NCBI GenBank assembly: GCA_914767715.1
Contig: OU612073.1
Coordinates: 15,874,001 to 15,938,000, forward strand
Direction of reading: 5' to 3'
Source: Membranipora membranacea
Taxonomy: Eukaryota; Bryozoa; Gymnolaemata; Cheilostomatida; Membraniporidae
Length of the DNA stretch: 64,000 bases
The notes under the pieces are model-generated. The model saw nothing but the letters and a program-made list of their open reading frames with translations. It was not told the DNA's origin and made no database searches. Numbering within the stretch: position 1 is the first letter of the stretch; every line of letters starts with the position of its first letter. The translations under genes were made by a program, and so were the position numbers. Of the stretch, positions 12,785-23,707 are shown in pieces.

Positions 12785-13270
12785 CTTGATTGATGGCTAC
12801 AAATTGACTGTTGAGTGGCTCTGACCAAAGCCTTAGACAAAGGGCTTTGGCTCTGACAAGCTAATTGGGCAACTACCCTTTCAAATTGACCAATGAGAGA
12901 ACAGGTCCACACAATATATTTCATGTCGCGCGTAGGGCTTATTATAATAAAATCTATTCAGTTGGATTTCCCAATGAAAATGGGATTTCCATTGATTATT
13001 TATTGATTATTTAATATAAATAGGTAAATTCGCGACCTTGGTATATATAATAGGCAAAAGCGCGACCTGTTCCAATTTAATAAATATTGACTGGGAAACC
13101 CAATAACTCTGGGGAATTCCCACTGTTAATAAAATATTACCCAATCGTGTGGCGCGACTTTTGGGAAACAATTATTTCAATAATAACTGGCCAATAAAAA
13201 GCCAATGTAGGTTGTAGGTGTTATCCAATGGGAATGTTTCAAATATTTTCCACATTCCACTTGGTGAAAG
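12785..13270. promoter_or_regulatory. head-to-head region between two transposase genes
   Basis: The 486 bp between the divergent transposase ATGs hold the right subterminal part of element A (to 13021), the left 30 bp of MITE Y (13022-13051) and the left end of element B (13052 on). Both promoters must lie here or in the 5' UTRs, but no TATA box or initiator can be assigned confidently. The arrangement results from nested insertion and is not an original bidirectional promoter. Confidence 0.45.
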
Positions 13271-16200
13271 ATGGCAAGCATGGACTCAAGCCAGTCAGAC
13301 AAGCATCAATCAACATTGACAACTGTGACTTTGATGATGGATGCACCACCTCTACTGCCTCCTGATATCAACCATGCATTCTTTGGCAACAGTGGCAAAG
13401 ATTTCAGGCCTACAAGAGATCAGCTCTATGAATCGTTGCCAGACTGGAGTCAGTCTAGATTCAAAAGTGCCTTCAGGCTCTCAAGAGGTAGGCTGCTACA
13501 ACAATACAACACTAGTCCTTCTGAACTGTGGCTGGTATTATTATTTTTAGGGTACTGTACAGGCTTTATCAAGCTACCTGGTATGATCTTCTCCTACTTT
13601 ACTCTACCCTACTCTACCCTGCAGTAATCTACTGACACTGACTGTTTTATCATAATAATAATGGTATATATATATTATGTATATATATAAATCATCATAT
13701 GTTCTCACACATTAATTACTTACTTTCCCATTAATCCTAACATTGATGTTATTTCAATTGACTTGGACTTCGTTGGACACCTCAGTTCTGGTGTCCTACC
13801 AGTCAGTTCCAAAACACCCTAAATAAAGAACACACATCCCTGCGGCGACATCCTCACAGGCAACGGACCATTCAGGAGATATACCTTAACTATTATTCCA
13901 CTATCGAGCTTGCTGTTTTGTTACGCAACAAACATTATACTGATTTTTATACAATTGACTATTAGTTTGGAAACACGAACAATTGCTGCATAACCATTTT
14001 TATCACCGTTAGTGACTGGGTTAACATGTCAACCTTGCCTAACATTTATACTTTTTTTTATAATTATAGAAGCATTCGATACTCTCCTCAGTGAGCTAAA
14101 GCGAACTGAAAGCGGTAAAGAGTGGTTGCGGGAACCGAGTGATCCGTATATGCCCCCTAACACTCTGCCAAGTGAACACCGGCTCATTATTGCACTCCAC
14201 TTTTTCTCTACCGTTGACTCTATGGTTTCCATAGCTACACAGTAAGTAGAGGAATTGTGAAACCTTTATATGTGGTTCTGGATAAATTGTCGGATAACAA
14301 GCGTAGATCTATTCCAATCCGCTTACTTTTGGGTATTGATGTGTATGTTATGGTGTACCAGCGCTGACCCCCTTATATTTCTGCACATATATTTCTGTCA
14401 TTTTCATTATGCATTAGATTTCATGCCTATGCCATGCCTACAGACAGCAGTTTGCTGCAGTTGTGCAGGTGGCTAGAAAACTATGTCTCACGAGCTTTGA
14501 TGACATTGCAGATTTCTTTAACATCTCTCAATAGTTTGACTTATTATGTTTTTGCAGTTTCAACGTTACCCACTCAACTGTCAGAGAATGTGTTACCCGT
14601 ATAACTGATGCCCTTTTGGAGTTGGAAGGGCGGTACATAAATTGGCCAACAGATGAAGAAATGGCTATTGAAGAGGCCACATTCTTCACTAGATATGGTA
14701 AGTGAGTTTTTATATCATTAACAAACTAGGTCATGGTCTGCATATTGGAGTAGGCCTGATTGAGAATTACTTATAAATTAGCAATCATTATGTTAATACA
14801 CTGCAAATTTGATGGTAACAGCTTGTTCTGACAGAGGGAAGTGTTGTCCCTATGTGTTTTAGCGTAAAGATGAAATTCCAGTTCTGTTTGACCCATATGC
14901 GAGGCCTAGTAACAACCCTACTTTCCATCCAATTTTAAAAGTTGTCTTCTGTTAACGGTCAAGTTTTAACATATACTCCATGCTGTACTAGGAATTTGCC
15001 TAAGCTGCCATGTCTAAGACGGTGCTGTGTAAAGTGTCCTTCTCTTGATTTCTGCATTTCTTGTGCCGTCATTTCAGTCACAACATCATATATGTGAAAT
15101 TGACTTGCAGCTTAATGTTTCATAGGTTTTCCTGGAGTCATAGGACTTGTTGATGGTACGGAAATCAAGATAGCCCAACCTTCTCGTCGCTCAGAGGTAG
15201 GGAATTCACTCAAGAGCAATTATCCTCAAAGTAGGCCTTGATAAAGTATACAGTCTATTGCAAGGGAGAAAGCCAAAGGATTTTACTTTATGGCAATTTT
15301 AATGTGTATGATCTTGTTTCTGACTATTTTGTATTTTTTGCACTGCATCAAATCGCGAAGTATGTGTTGGCCTGTTAATGCAATATTGAAATTTGTATTG
15401 TGTGTTTTGATAATTAAGTACCACAAACATGCTGTGTTGTTATGTAGGTACTTTTCTAAGTAATATCACCACATAAAAACAGTCACGGAAAAAATTTACC
15501 CTATAGATTAACATGGGGTAAATATCAAATTGTAAAGCTTCTTGTTTGGGTGATCGGCACCTGATGGTTATCATAATCATTCCGTGTTTTATTGTAGACA
15601 TATTACAGCAGGAAGTCAAATTATTCCTTCAACTGCATGCTGGTGGTAAATAGCGCTGAAGAGATTATATATTACTCTGTTGGCTCACCAGGCAGTTATC
15701 ATGATGCCAGGGTGTTGAGGAGGACCAGTCTCGTGGAAAAGCTGGAAGCATTGCCTAAGCAGTATCACATATTAGGTGAGCTTTTAACAGACAAGCATAC
15801 TCTCAGACAGTTATTTCTCTTCTAGCACCAGTGGGTTCAAAAATAGCTTGGCAACAACAGCAAATTTTTTGGCAGGAGTTCATTACTGGTCTTATCTGTT
15901 GAAAACTGAAATCTGAAAAAAATCTGTTGAAAACTCAAAAACACAAACTCTAGATGAGTTAACGTTAGGTAAAGTTTAGCTTAGCTAGTTTATGGTCACT
16001 TCATGTTAACTAGAATAGAAATTTGGTCAGCTTAGTCCATATAAAGTAAGGAGGCTGAGTAAACCTTGGTTAGCTTTAAATTCAGATGTCTCAACGCTGT
16101 GCGGATTGGCTAACTTTTTCTCTTGGTGATAGAGTATACATAAAGTTTATCTACACCACCGACCAATTTATGTAGCTCAAATCAGGGGCCAACCACGGCT

Positions 16201-16630
16201 TATTTAGTGTTAAATTTCTGTTAACATATATTCTTTTGACATCTCTTATTCAGGTGATAGCGCATACAGGCAAGAGCTTTATATGATGAAACCTTATAGG
16301 GATAGGAACAACAACCCGAGGAGAGTTAAGAGGTACAATCAGGCTCATAGTGCTACCAGGGTACTTGTTGAGCATGCTAACGGCCGTCTGAAGAATACGT
16401 GGAGGAGACTGAAACATCTGGATGTACGCAGTAGGCACAAAGGCCGTGTAATAATTAGATGCTGCCTTGTGCTGCATAATTATATGCTTAAAATGGACTG
16501 CGAGTCCGATAGGGAAAATGCAGCTAGAGAAATGGCCACTTTAAGATTTGACACTGCCTGTGGTAAAAGAGAGGCCATTTGCAAGACTTATTTCAAAGCA
16601 GCTTCAGATGAAGACACTGTCCTGGAGTAG
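13271..16630 (+). CDS. PIF/Harbinger DDE transposase (element B)
   Basis: Six exons join in phase: 13271-13487, 14070-14241, 14558-14697, 15126-15196, 15598-15775, 16254-16630. They give 1155 nt, 384 aa, with no stop. The motifs match those of the element A enzyme at the same positions: FNVTHSTVRECVTRIT (HTH-like), LVDGTE (Asp186), GSYHDARV (Asp236), GDSAY, MMKPY and VLVEHANGRLK (Glu299). The C-terminus (REAICKTYFK) is shared with copy A. By eye the two proteins are clearly homologous but well diverged, so they are different family members rather than a recent duplication. The enzyme should act on the B ends, which differ from A (GGCAAAAG versus GGTAAATT). It converges with its Myb-like partner at 17689. 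Confidence 0.88.
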
Positions 16631-16769
16631 GCTTTTGCGCTGTCTTGTGCCATCATGAATTAGTTTTTTTTGTATTGATTTTGATTCTGACGATCACACT
16701 TTTGTAAACTTTTGTGTCATGGCAACAAATTCATTGTTAATTGTATCGGGAGCAAGTGTTGTTAATTAT

Positions 16770-17220
16770 AGTGTGCAACTAAGAATTTTTAGCATCATCA
16801 CTGCGAAACAAACGCTGTCATTGACAAATAAGCTGACAGGTTTGAATCAGCTAAAACTCCCTCAGCCTAAGTATCAGTCGACATTTGAAACATCCCATGT
16901 TCGCAGATCTTTTAGTTAGGCACCGCTTAGCACTGTTACTTGGTATCCCACACTTGCATTTGTTATGCCCGTTTGTTTGGTTCTGCTTAAATTCCAGTAT
17001 CCTGTGTCACATGGCGTTGGCCTGCATGACTGCCAAGATCTGATTGATGCACAGCTGAGCGCTTCGCAGCATCCTGTGTAACTGTTCATGGCTTAGGTTT
17101 CCAAGTGACGTCGTGATGCTGTAGCTACAGGATATTTGGCTGATTTAAACTTGTCGGCATATTTGTCAATGACGACGTTTGTTTCACAGTTATGATGTTA
17201 AAAATTCTTAGTTGCACACT
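16770..17220. repeat. foldback repeat between convergent genes of element B
   Basis: The outer 70 bp form an inverted repeat: GTGTGCAACTAAGAATTTTT at 16771 against its complement ending at 17220. Weaker pairing continues inwards (AATCAGC against GCTGATT). It is non-coding and lies in the intergenic gap of element B, so it is either a nested MITE or a structural feature of the transposon. Confidence 0.6.
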
Positions 17221-17688
17221 TTTATTTACTCACAAGCCATGAACTTAATCTGATCTACTTCAATTTATGCATTTGCAGAGTTTTTGGATGTCATAATGGA
17301 ACTATTCTGTAAGAAATACAATAAAGATACATTTTCATGTGCACTATCACTGTCGATCTATTATTAATTTATTGGTACTAAGAACAACAGAAGTTTACAC
17401 AAGTGTGAACCATAGCTGAACAAAATGAGTGCAATATCAGTATAATGGATGTGTTGATTAGCAATGCATTGTGGGTTTTTTATTGACCAAGCCATGGGAT
17501 AGATCTGCTTGTCTTTATTTATTAAAGCTACTCAGCATGTACCTGCTCTCACAATCAACTGTTATGTACAGTAGTGGAGTTTTATAGTTCTCAATTGAAA
17601 TGAAAACATTTATTTTTTATAACGAAAGCTCATGATACTCAAAATGTAACATTACGCACAGCTCACATAATATATCTGACAATTTAAA

Positions 17689-20600
17689 TTATGATGAGGT
17701 AATATGGGTAACAAGTTTGTCGAGCAGGTCTACCTTTCTCTGCTCAAACTCAAGCATTTTTTGCATGTAGTCAATTTTGGAGTTAACCTCCCTCTCCAAC
17801 AGCTCGGTCTTTTTTTCCTCGGAGTTCAGATTACGACCCTTCGGATGTTTACGTGGCCTTATGCCGGATGATGCAGCAGCTGGTCTGTAACAGTAATAAT
17901 ACACTTGATGGAAGGAGTTAAGTCATGATGTGGTTGAAATGGCAACACTGACTCTGTTGAATATTGCAGGGTTGGTTTTTTGAGAAACAGCGTTTCAATA
18001 GCATGACATGATATTACCAAGGAGGCAGCAATAGTGTATGTGCAGGAAGTTAAGGTATTGCGACAATATATTGTACATTAGGAACTGGGTGTGCTGATGA
18101 TTGGACATCATATTATGAAAACAGCTTTGTGAGAGCTTGATTCCAGGAAGAATACTGTGGTCGATTGATACTGAAGAGGGATGTAGGGTTTGAATTTATC
18201 TCTTCTTCATTGCGGCATTTGGCTGCTCCAGTCAAAATTTCAAAGAAGATTGATGACAGTAGAGATATGGATTAAAAAAATTATCGTCTTGGCCTAAGGT
18301 AGACAAAATACTCACTCTCCTCCTGCATCAATAGTGACATTCATTTGGTTTTTTGAGAAACAGCGTTTCAATAGCATGACATGATATTACCAAGGAGGCA
18401 GCAATAGTGTATGTGCAGGAAGTTAAGGTATTGCGACAATATATTGTACATTAGGAACTGGGTGTGCTGATGATTGGACATCATATTATGAAAACAGCTT
18501 TGTGAGAGCTTGATTCCAGGAAGAATACTGTGGTCGATTGATACTGAAGAGGGATGTAGGGTTTGAATTTATCTCTTCTTCATTGCGGCATTTGGCTGCT
18601 CCAGTCAAAATTTCAAAGAAGATTGATGACAGTAGAGATATGGATTAAAAAAATTATCGTCTTGGCCTAAGGTAGACAAAATACTCACTCTCCTCCTGCA
18701 TCAATAGTGACATTCATTTCTGGCCCCTCTCCCTCTGCTTTCCTCACAGCATTGTCAAAAGCCTCTCCATATTTAAATTTCCTTCTGTTGCGACCTGTAA
18801 AATTAAAACGCCTACTCTAGTTATTTGCAAACATATTTTTGAAAATGAGAGCGAAATAAAGGGAAAGATATGAATATGCAACATGGAGGTATTACCAGCT
18901 AGCAAGATCTCTTAATGCCTAGTGTGATTTGTTAGATATGATTAGGATCAATCAAAGTGTTAGCAAGCAACTCATTTTGCTCGTATATAATAATTCTCCT
19001 ATCTCAACAGGTGCTCCTTGATTCTATCACCTCAGTCTGCCATGACGACCATATTTGTTGTAACTGCTCTCATTCTTACATTCCTGCAACCACAGGGGGT
19101 TACAAACGCAAGAGATGTACAACTCTTACCAGATTTTGAGTTCCAATCTTCAATTTCTTTGTATGTTTTGAGCAAACTTTGATACTTTCTTCTTATATCT
19201 GTACCACGTCCCCTGATCATTGCGGGAAATCCCTCTGCTACCAACTTATCCTCGATTGTCTCCCATAGCTGTTGTAACAGAACGACATGAAAACCAACTT
19301 ATCCGGGGTATGATCAGTTGGCAAGTGAAACTGGTTCCACCCATTCCATCATTTTGTTTTTATATAGGAAAAAAAGTTGCGTAGCTCATAAATGGTTCGT
19401 TAGTCAAATCTACATCAACAACATTAGCTGTTTCACTTAAATGGATTCATGTGATGATACCTTCTACTTCTCTGAGAACTATTAAAATAAATTAATTACA
19501 CAACAAGGAAAATTTTAGCCTGTCTTGACATTTTTGTCAAGATAAGCTCAGAAACTTGAGGCATATTTATTGGCACACCAAAGACATACATAGCTGAAAA
19601 CAAACAAGTGTTTGAGCTGCAAAATAAATACCTTATCCTTTTGTGATGCGGATTTACACAGAGTCCACTGTCTCATGTTCATCACCATCACGGTGATGAG
19701 TACCTCTATCCTCTCTTTTGTGTACGGTATACATGCTGTAATGACAGAACAGAATGTGATACGATAAGAAACGGGATATAAAAACATGTCAAGTTTTGAT
19801 ATCTTTGAGGTGTGCAGATGCTGGGCAAACTAACGACATGGAAAAAATAAACAGTGCTGTACGTTAAATAATTGTACCTGTGCCTTCCCCTTCGTAAAGT
19901 TCTTGGCGCACTTCTTCATTGTCTGACTCCGATCTTACGCTGATAGACACGTTTACTGGTGACTGGAGGAAGGACTCCCTCCTATCGAACATACCTCCAT
20001 GCTGTGGAGTGGACTGCAATGGAGTGAGAGATTAGATTAAGTTAAATGCTTGCGGGCGCATGTCTCAGCCTGTGAACAGATATACTGGGGAACATTGGTA
20101 AAATAATTTAGATATAGCAGGGATGCAGTTCTACCCGATAGATTAACAATGCAAGAGAACTAGGACTGTTTTATTTTTCAACCATTGAGTGATGAAAGTC
20201 ACAAACATTGACATATTTGAGAATACTTACACATTTAGGAGTGGTAGGAGTTGAAACTGTGAATCTGTGTGACGGGGATGGCGTCTTCATGAGCTAAAAT
20301 ACAAAATACATGATAAATGGAATTGAAACTAACTGGAATTTAAATTAAACCTCTGCCCTGCTACAGTCAAACAATCATAACAATAAAATTTGGCCGGAGA
20401 AAATGGACATGATCTTCATCGCCAGTTATTTAGGCTATGAAATAGAACTTCATTTTGAATCCATTTTAAATGAAAAAGGCAGTTGAAACAATCCCAACTG
20501 GAATGATTGTTTGAATTTTGACACTCATTATCCTAACTGTTACCAAAAATGTTCTTACCGAGGTTTTCTTGGCCTTCGCCAAGACTTTTTGAGATACTGT

Positions 20601-22579
20601 CGTCTGACGGTTTTTTGATCCCTTTGGCCTCCCTCTCTTCTTCTTCTTGATGTTTACTATGACCTCACTAAAAGAATGCAATCATTGAAATCATACAACT
20701 CAATGATAAGAAAGTGCTTGGGACGCAGCTACACATATAATTGTAGCGATGGATGCTGCACATGGGAATTCATGAAGTTTGTAGAATAGCTCAAGGTTAG
20801 TTTACTAAGCAATCTTTATCAATACCATGAAAACTATTATCACAACACCCATTACTTTCATTAGAGATTATGAGAACATTGGAACATTGGAACATTAGAA
20901 CTTGAAACTTGAACATAAAAACCAGTATCAAACCTTTGGGAGGGTTTTGGTGTGGCAGAAGCCATCATCATGACTGGTGTACAAAAGAAATCAGGTTAAG
21001 CAATTGTGCGAAAAAGAATGTGAAAAAAAGGGGAATGTTGTTTTAGGAGCATAAAAAAGCAAACTATTACTGGCAACTAAGGCAAGGGGTTTAGGACAGA
21101 CCTGTGCTCAGACTCCAGGTTTACATCTTAACATGATTTAGGAACATGCTTTCGGTGTATGACAAAAGGAGTACCAACAGCTTTCATATATGACTTCATG
21201 TTTTAGTCGTAAAACTTAACACTCAGTTATCATCATGCAAAATACATTGCACATACCTTCTTGTTTCACGGATTTAGCTTGTGATTCCTTCTGTCCTGGT
21301 GTGTCATCATTGACCTCTGTAAGGTCAACTAGCATCTCCAAACAAGGAATGTTAGCTAAAAAAAGTCAAGCATGTCAATTTCAAAATACATTGCCTACAA
21401 GGAAGGGGGTTTTCGTAATTACAGATAAATATACAACGAAGCGAGAACGGCCATCAAATATACTGCTTAGAAGTTATGGCAGGTTTCAAAGCTTCAGAAC
21501 CGCACCAACCTGATTGTAAACTTATGAAAAAAGGCTCCGATCAAAATAAGGAGCTGAACTGAATACAAAGCTGAGACAACATATTTTGCTTAAAACTTTG
21601 TATACCTAAGAAAATTCAAAGGCAACTCAAAAGGAGATAATACAGTTACATCTTAATTAGCACACGTTATTATGATGGCAACTGTACAACCTGTTCTTTG
21701 TGAAACTGTAATTGATACCAGTCCAGTTTATGTAAAGAACCAAAACTTCAAGTGAGTACTCTCTGGCCCTGTCACATGTAACAGTGTGTGATGGTGAAGT
21801 GACTTCATTACGACAATAAGCCACAGACATACCGATATCGCTGTATCACCAATGCAAGTATTCAACAGGGCCCACAGAGAGCATAATTTTGGGCCTTGAC
21901 CTTAGTAGTAGCTAGACAAGAACATTAAAAAGCCATAGGGGCCATAAGAACATTATCAAACAATAATATAATGTGACAGACTTCCAGAAACACAGGTCGA
22001 TTGCCAAACTTTGGTAAATGCTGGCTACATTCTCACCATTACTTGAAGCCTTGGCAATGGTGGGCTTGTGTTACATGAATGAACACCAGAACATAAACTA
22101 TTCCAATGGATTCAGTAGTCTTTGGCTTCACAGCCAGATAACTCCTTTAATCAATAGGCCAAAACACGCTGTAGTCGACTTCAGAACCACAGGCCAATTG
22201 TCAAACCAAAGACCTGTTGCTCCTTGGGCAAACCTTGGTCAAACCTTGGTGGTAAATGCTGGCTAGTTCTCACCCAGGAGTAAAAGTCACTCCTTGGTCC
22301 TCACCAAGCATTGGCAGTGGTGGGCTTGTGTTACATGAACACCAGAACATAACACGGATCATTAGACCCTGGCATCACAGAAAACAGTTCCATTGCTGAT
22401 CAAAGGGGCCAAAACATGCTGTAGTTGACTTCAGAACCACAGCAGGCCAAATCAATGCTGACCAGTTGAATTGCTCTTGGCCTCACAGCCAGATAACCCC
22501 CCCCCCTCCCCCAGATCAATCAGGAGACAAGCAAAAGATTATTTTGACACTTACTCTGCTCTGTCAATGGTGACTCCAT
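17689..22579 (-). CDS. Harbinger-associated Myb/SANT-like DNA-binding protein with AT-hook (element B)
   Basis: Ten exons join in phase on the minus strand: 22579-22555, 21355-21257, 20973-20934, 20667-20559, 20293-20231, 20013-19878, 19735-19632, 19268-19130, 18794-18689, 17884-17689. They give 1017 nt, 338 aa, with no stop. The AT-hook (KKKRGRPKGSKNR) falls near residue 60-72, the Myb/SANT-like region carries LWETIEDKL, GFPAMIRGRG and KEIEDWN, and the C-terminal coiled coil ends VTHITSS. The role is as for the element A partner: DNA binding and transposase recruitment. Exons 3 and 7-10 match the element A gene in length and phase. Oddity: the 3' part of exon 9 with its donor lies in a 373-bp tandem duplication, so two identical donors exist (18687-18688 and 18314-18315). 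Use of the near one gives the intact frame. Confidence 0.85.
17972..18719 (+). repeat. exact-looking 373-bp tandem duplication across an exon edge
   Basis: Two copies of 373 bp (17972-18344 and 18345-18717) look identical by eye. The right copy includes the 3' end of Myb-like exon 9 (minus strand) and its GTGAGT donor. The left copy repeats them without an acceptor. High identity implies a recent event or an assembly artefact. Confidence 0.9.
22010..22490 (+). repeat. diverged tandem repeat, unit about 250-300 bp
   Basis: A unit with TGGTGGGCTTGTGTTACATG, then GAACACCAGAACATAA, then CTGTAGT(C/T)GACTTCAGAACC occurs twice (near 22040-22205 and 22310-22450). It lies in intron 1 of the element B Myb-like gene. 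The open frame here is not supported as a gene. Confidence 0.55.
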
Positions 22580-22842
22580 AGTAGCGGGCTTCGGTTAGTA
22601 ATGGTTTGCTTAGACAATGCTGGGCTAGTGCCCACTGAATCATGACACATACTATTAATGGTTGATCAGCTAGCCAATGGCAGGCTAGTCACGTGACACC
22701 ACTGGACTGGGGAAAACCAGTCAATAAATATTAGGTAGTTTTACCGCTCCCAGTAATATGATTGGAATTCCCCAGGGTTAATGGGTTTCCCAGTCAATAT
22801 TTATTAAATATTCTTACCATGGAACAGGTCGCGCTTTTGCCT

Positions 22843-23081
22843 ATTAAATAATCAATAAATAATCAATGGAAATCCCATTTTCATTGGGAAATCCAACTGA
22901 ATCCAACTTGAATTCAAGTTGTCTCCCTATTACCAATGAGGAGATAATTCTAAGTTTCATGACATGAAACCTAGAATTATCTCCTCATTGGTAATAGGGA
23001 GACAACTTGAATTCAAGTTGGATTCAGCTGGATTTCCCAATGAAAATGGGATTTCCATTGATTATTTATTGATTATTTAAT
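22843..23081. repeat. long palindrome (inner part of MITE Y)
   Basis: A near-perfect inverted repeat centred at about 22962 (TTTCAT-GA-CATGAAA) with arms of about 119 bp. Landmarks on the arms are TTGAATTCAAGTTG and CTCCTCATTGGTAATAGGG. As single-stranded DNA or RNA it would fold into one long hairpin. Confidence 0.9.
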
Positions 23082-23361
23082 ATATATACCAAGGTCGCGA
23101 ATTTACCTAATACCAAGGCCGCGAATTTACCTAATGTTATGCTGGCTTTTTAATTAATTTTTGCCTTATATTTTTAAATCCGCAAAATCTTGCGTGTTGT
23201 TTAATTATTTCTGGATAAAAGACCCTAACTTAATCTGCACAGAAGAAAAATGGAAAATAGATATCTATAGATCATACTAACTTACATATCTTAGCCTTAT
23301 AAGACTAGATTATGCAAGTTAGCATGTTTTTAACATTACTGCTCTTTCTAACATATTTTAG

Positions 23362-23668
23362 CATCACTGTAAGACCATGGCAGATTATAGAATTACATTT
23401 GACAATATGCAGCTTTGACAAGGGCCTGCCAACAGATCTCTTGAAAGGATTTGATAATCTCAAAATTCTAAATCTACGAGAATGTAAACTGACCTCGCTC
23501 CATCCAAGGTAGGGTATACATTTTGCTTGGAAATGTACGTAGCATTTGTCTTGACTTATTATAATAAGAATGTTGAAAAATTATTATCACTCAACTCCCC
23601 AATAATTGGGGAGTTTAGTAATTATACAAGCCTACTCATTCTGAGATTCTGCTATACTATAAATACTA

Positions 23669-23707
<39 letters not shown>

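Larger units (their letters stand above)
13052..22842. mobile_element. PIF/Harbinger element B (autonomous, 9.8 kb)
   Basis: The termini are AGGCAAAAGCGCGACCTG at 13052 and its complement ending at 22842. The inverted similarity continues for roughly 90 bp (TTTAATAAATATTGACTGGG and CTGGGGAATTCC blocks). The flanks are AAT (13049-13051) and ATT (22843-22845); the intact arm of MITE Y shows ATT at this spot, so a 3-bp duplication with one substitution is plausible. It carries transposase (+) and Myb-like (-) genes, both open. The distance from end to Myb-like ATG is 263 bp, nearly the same as in element A. Confidence 0.8.
13022..23108. mobile_element. foldback Harbinger MITE (Y), split by element B
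   Basis: The left end is AGGTAAATTCGCGACC at 13022. The right end is its complement ending at 23108, and the match continues for about 28 bp through CTTGGTATATATA. AAT flanks both sides (13019-13021 and 23109-23111). Without element B the unit is about 293 bp and almost entirely palindromic, with arms of about 145 bp. Its outer ~90 bp match the right end of element A, so it probably derives from an A-type element. It has no coding capacity. It sits inside A's right terminal repeat and itself received element B. Confidence 0.72.
2181..23132. mobile_element. PIF/Harbinger element A (autonomous, interrupted by Y and B)
   Basis: The left end is AGGTAAATTCGCGGCC at 2181. The right end is its reverse complement, ending at 23132. 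The immediate flanks are AAT at 2178-2180 and AAT at 23133-23135, consistent with a 3-bp target duplication. The right end is broken: inner sequence runs to 13021, a ~10-kb block follows, and the last ~21 bp resume at 23112. Removing the block at its own AAT repeats (13019-13021 and 23109-23111) restores a right terminal repeat that matches the left one for about 75 bp, including a GGGAAATCCCATT block. A therefore spans about 10.9 kb without the insert. It carries a Myb-like gene (+) and a DDE transposase gene (-), the standard two-gene Harbinger content. The AAT duplication is not the canonical TWA of the superfamily, so exact termini could be off by a base. Confidence 0.8.

Noticed and set aside
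12785-13270. Evolved bidirectional promoter shared by two transposases
   Set aside because: The region is explained by nested insertion of three elements; no shared promoter motif was seen.
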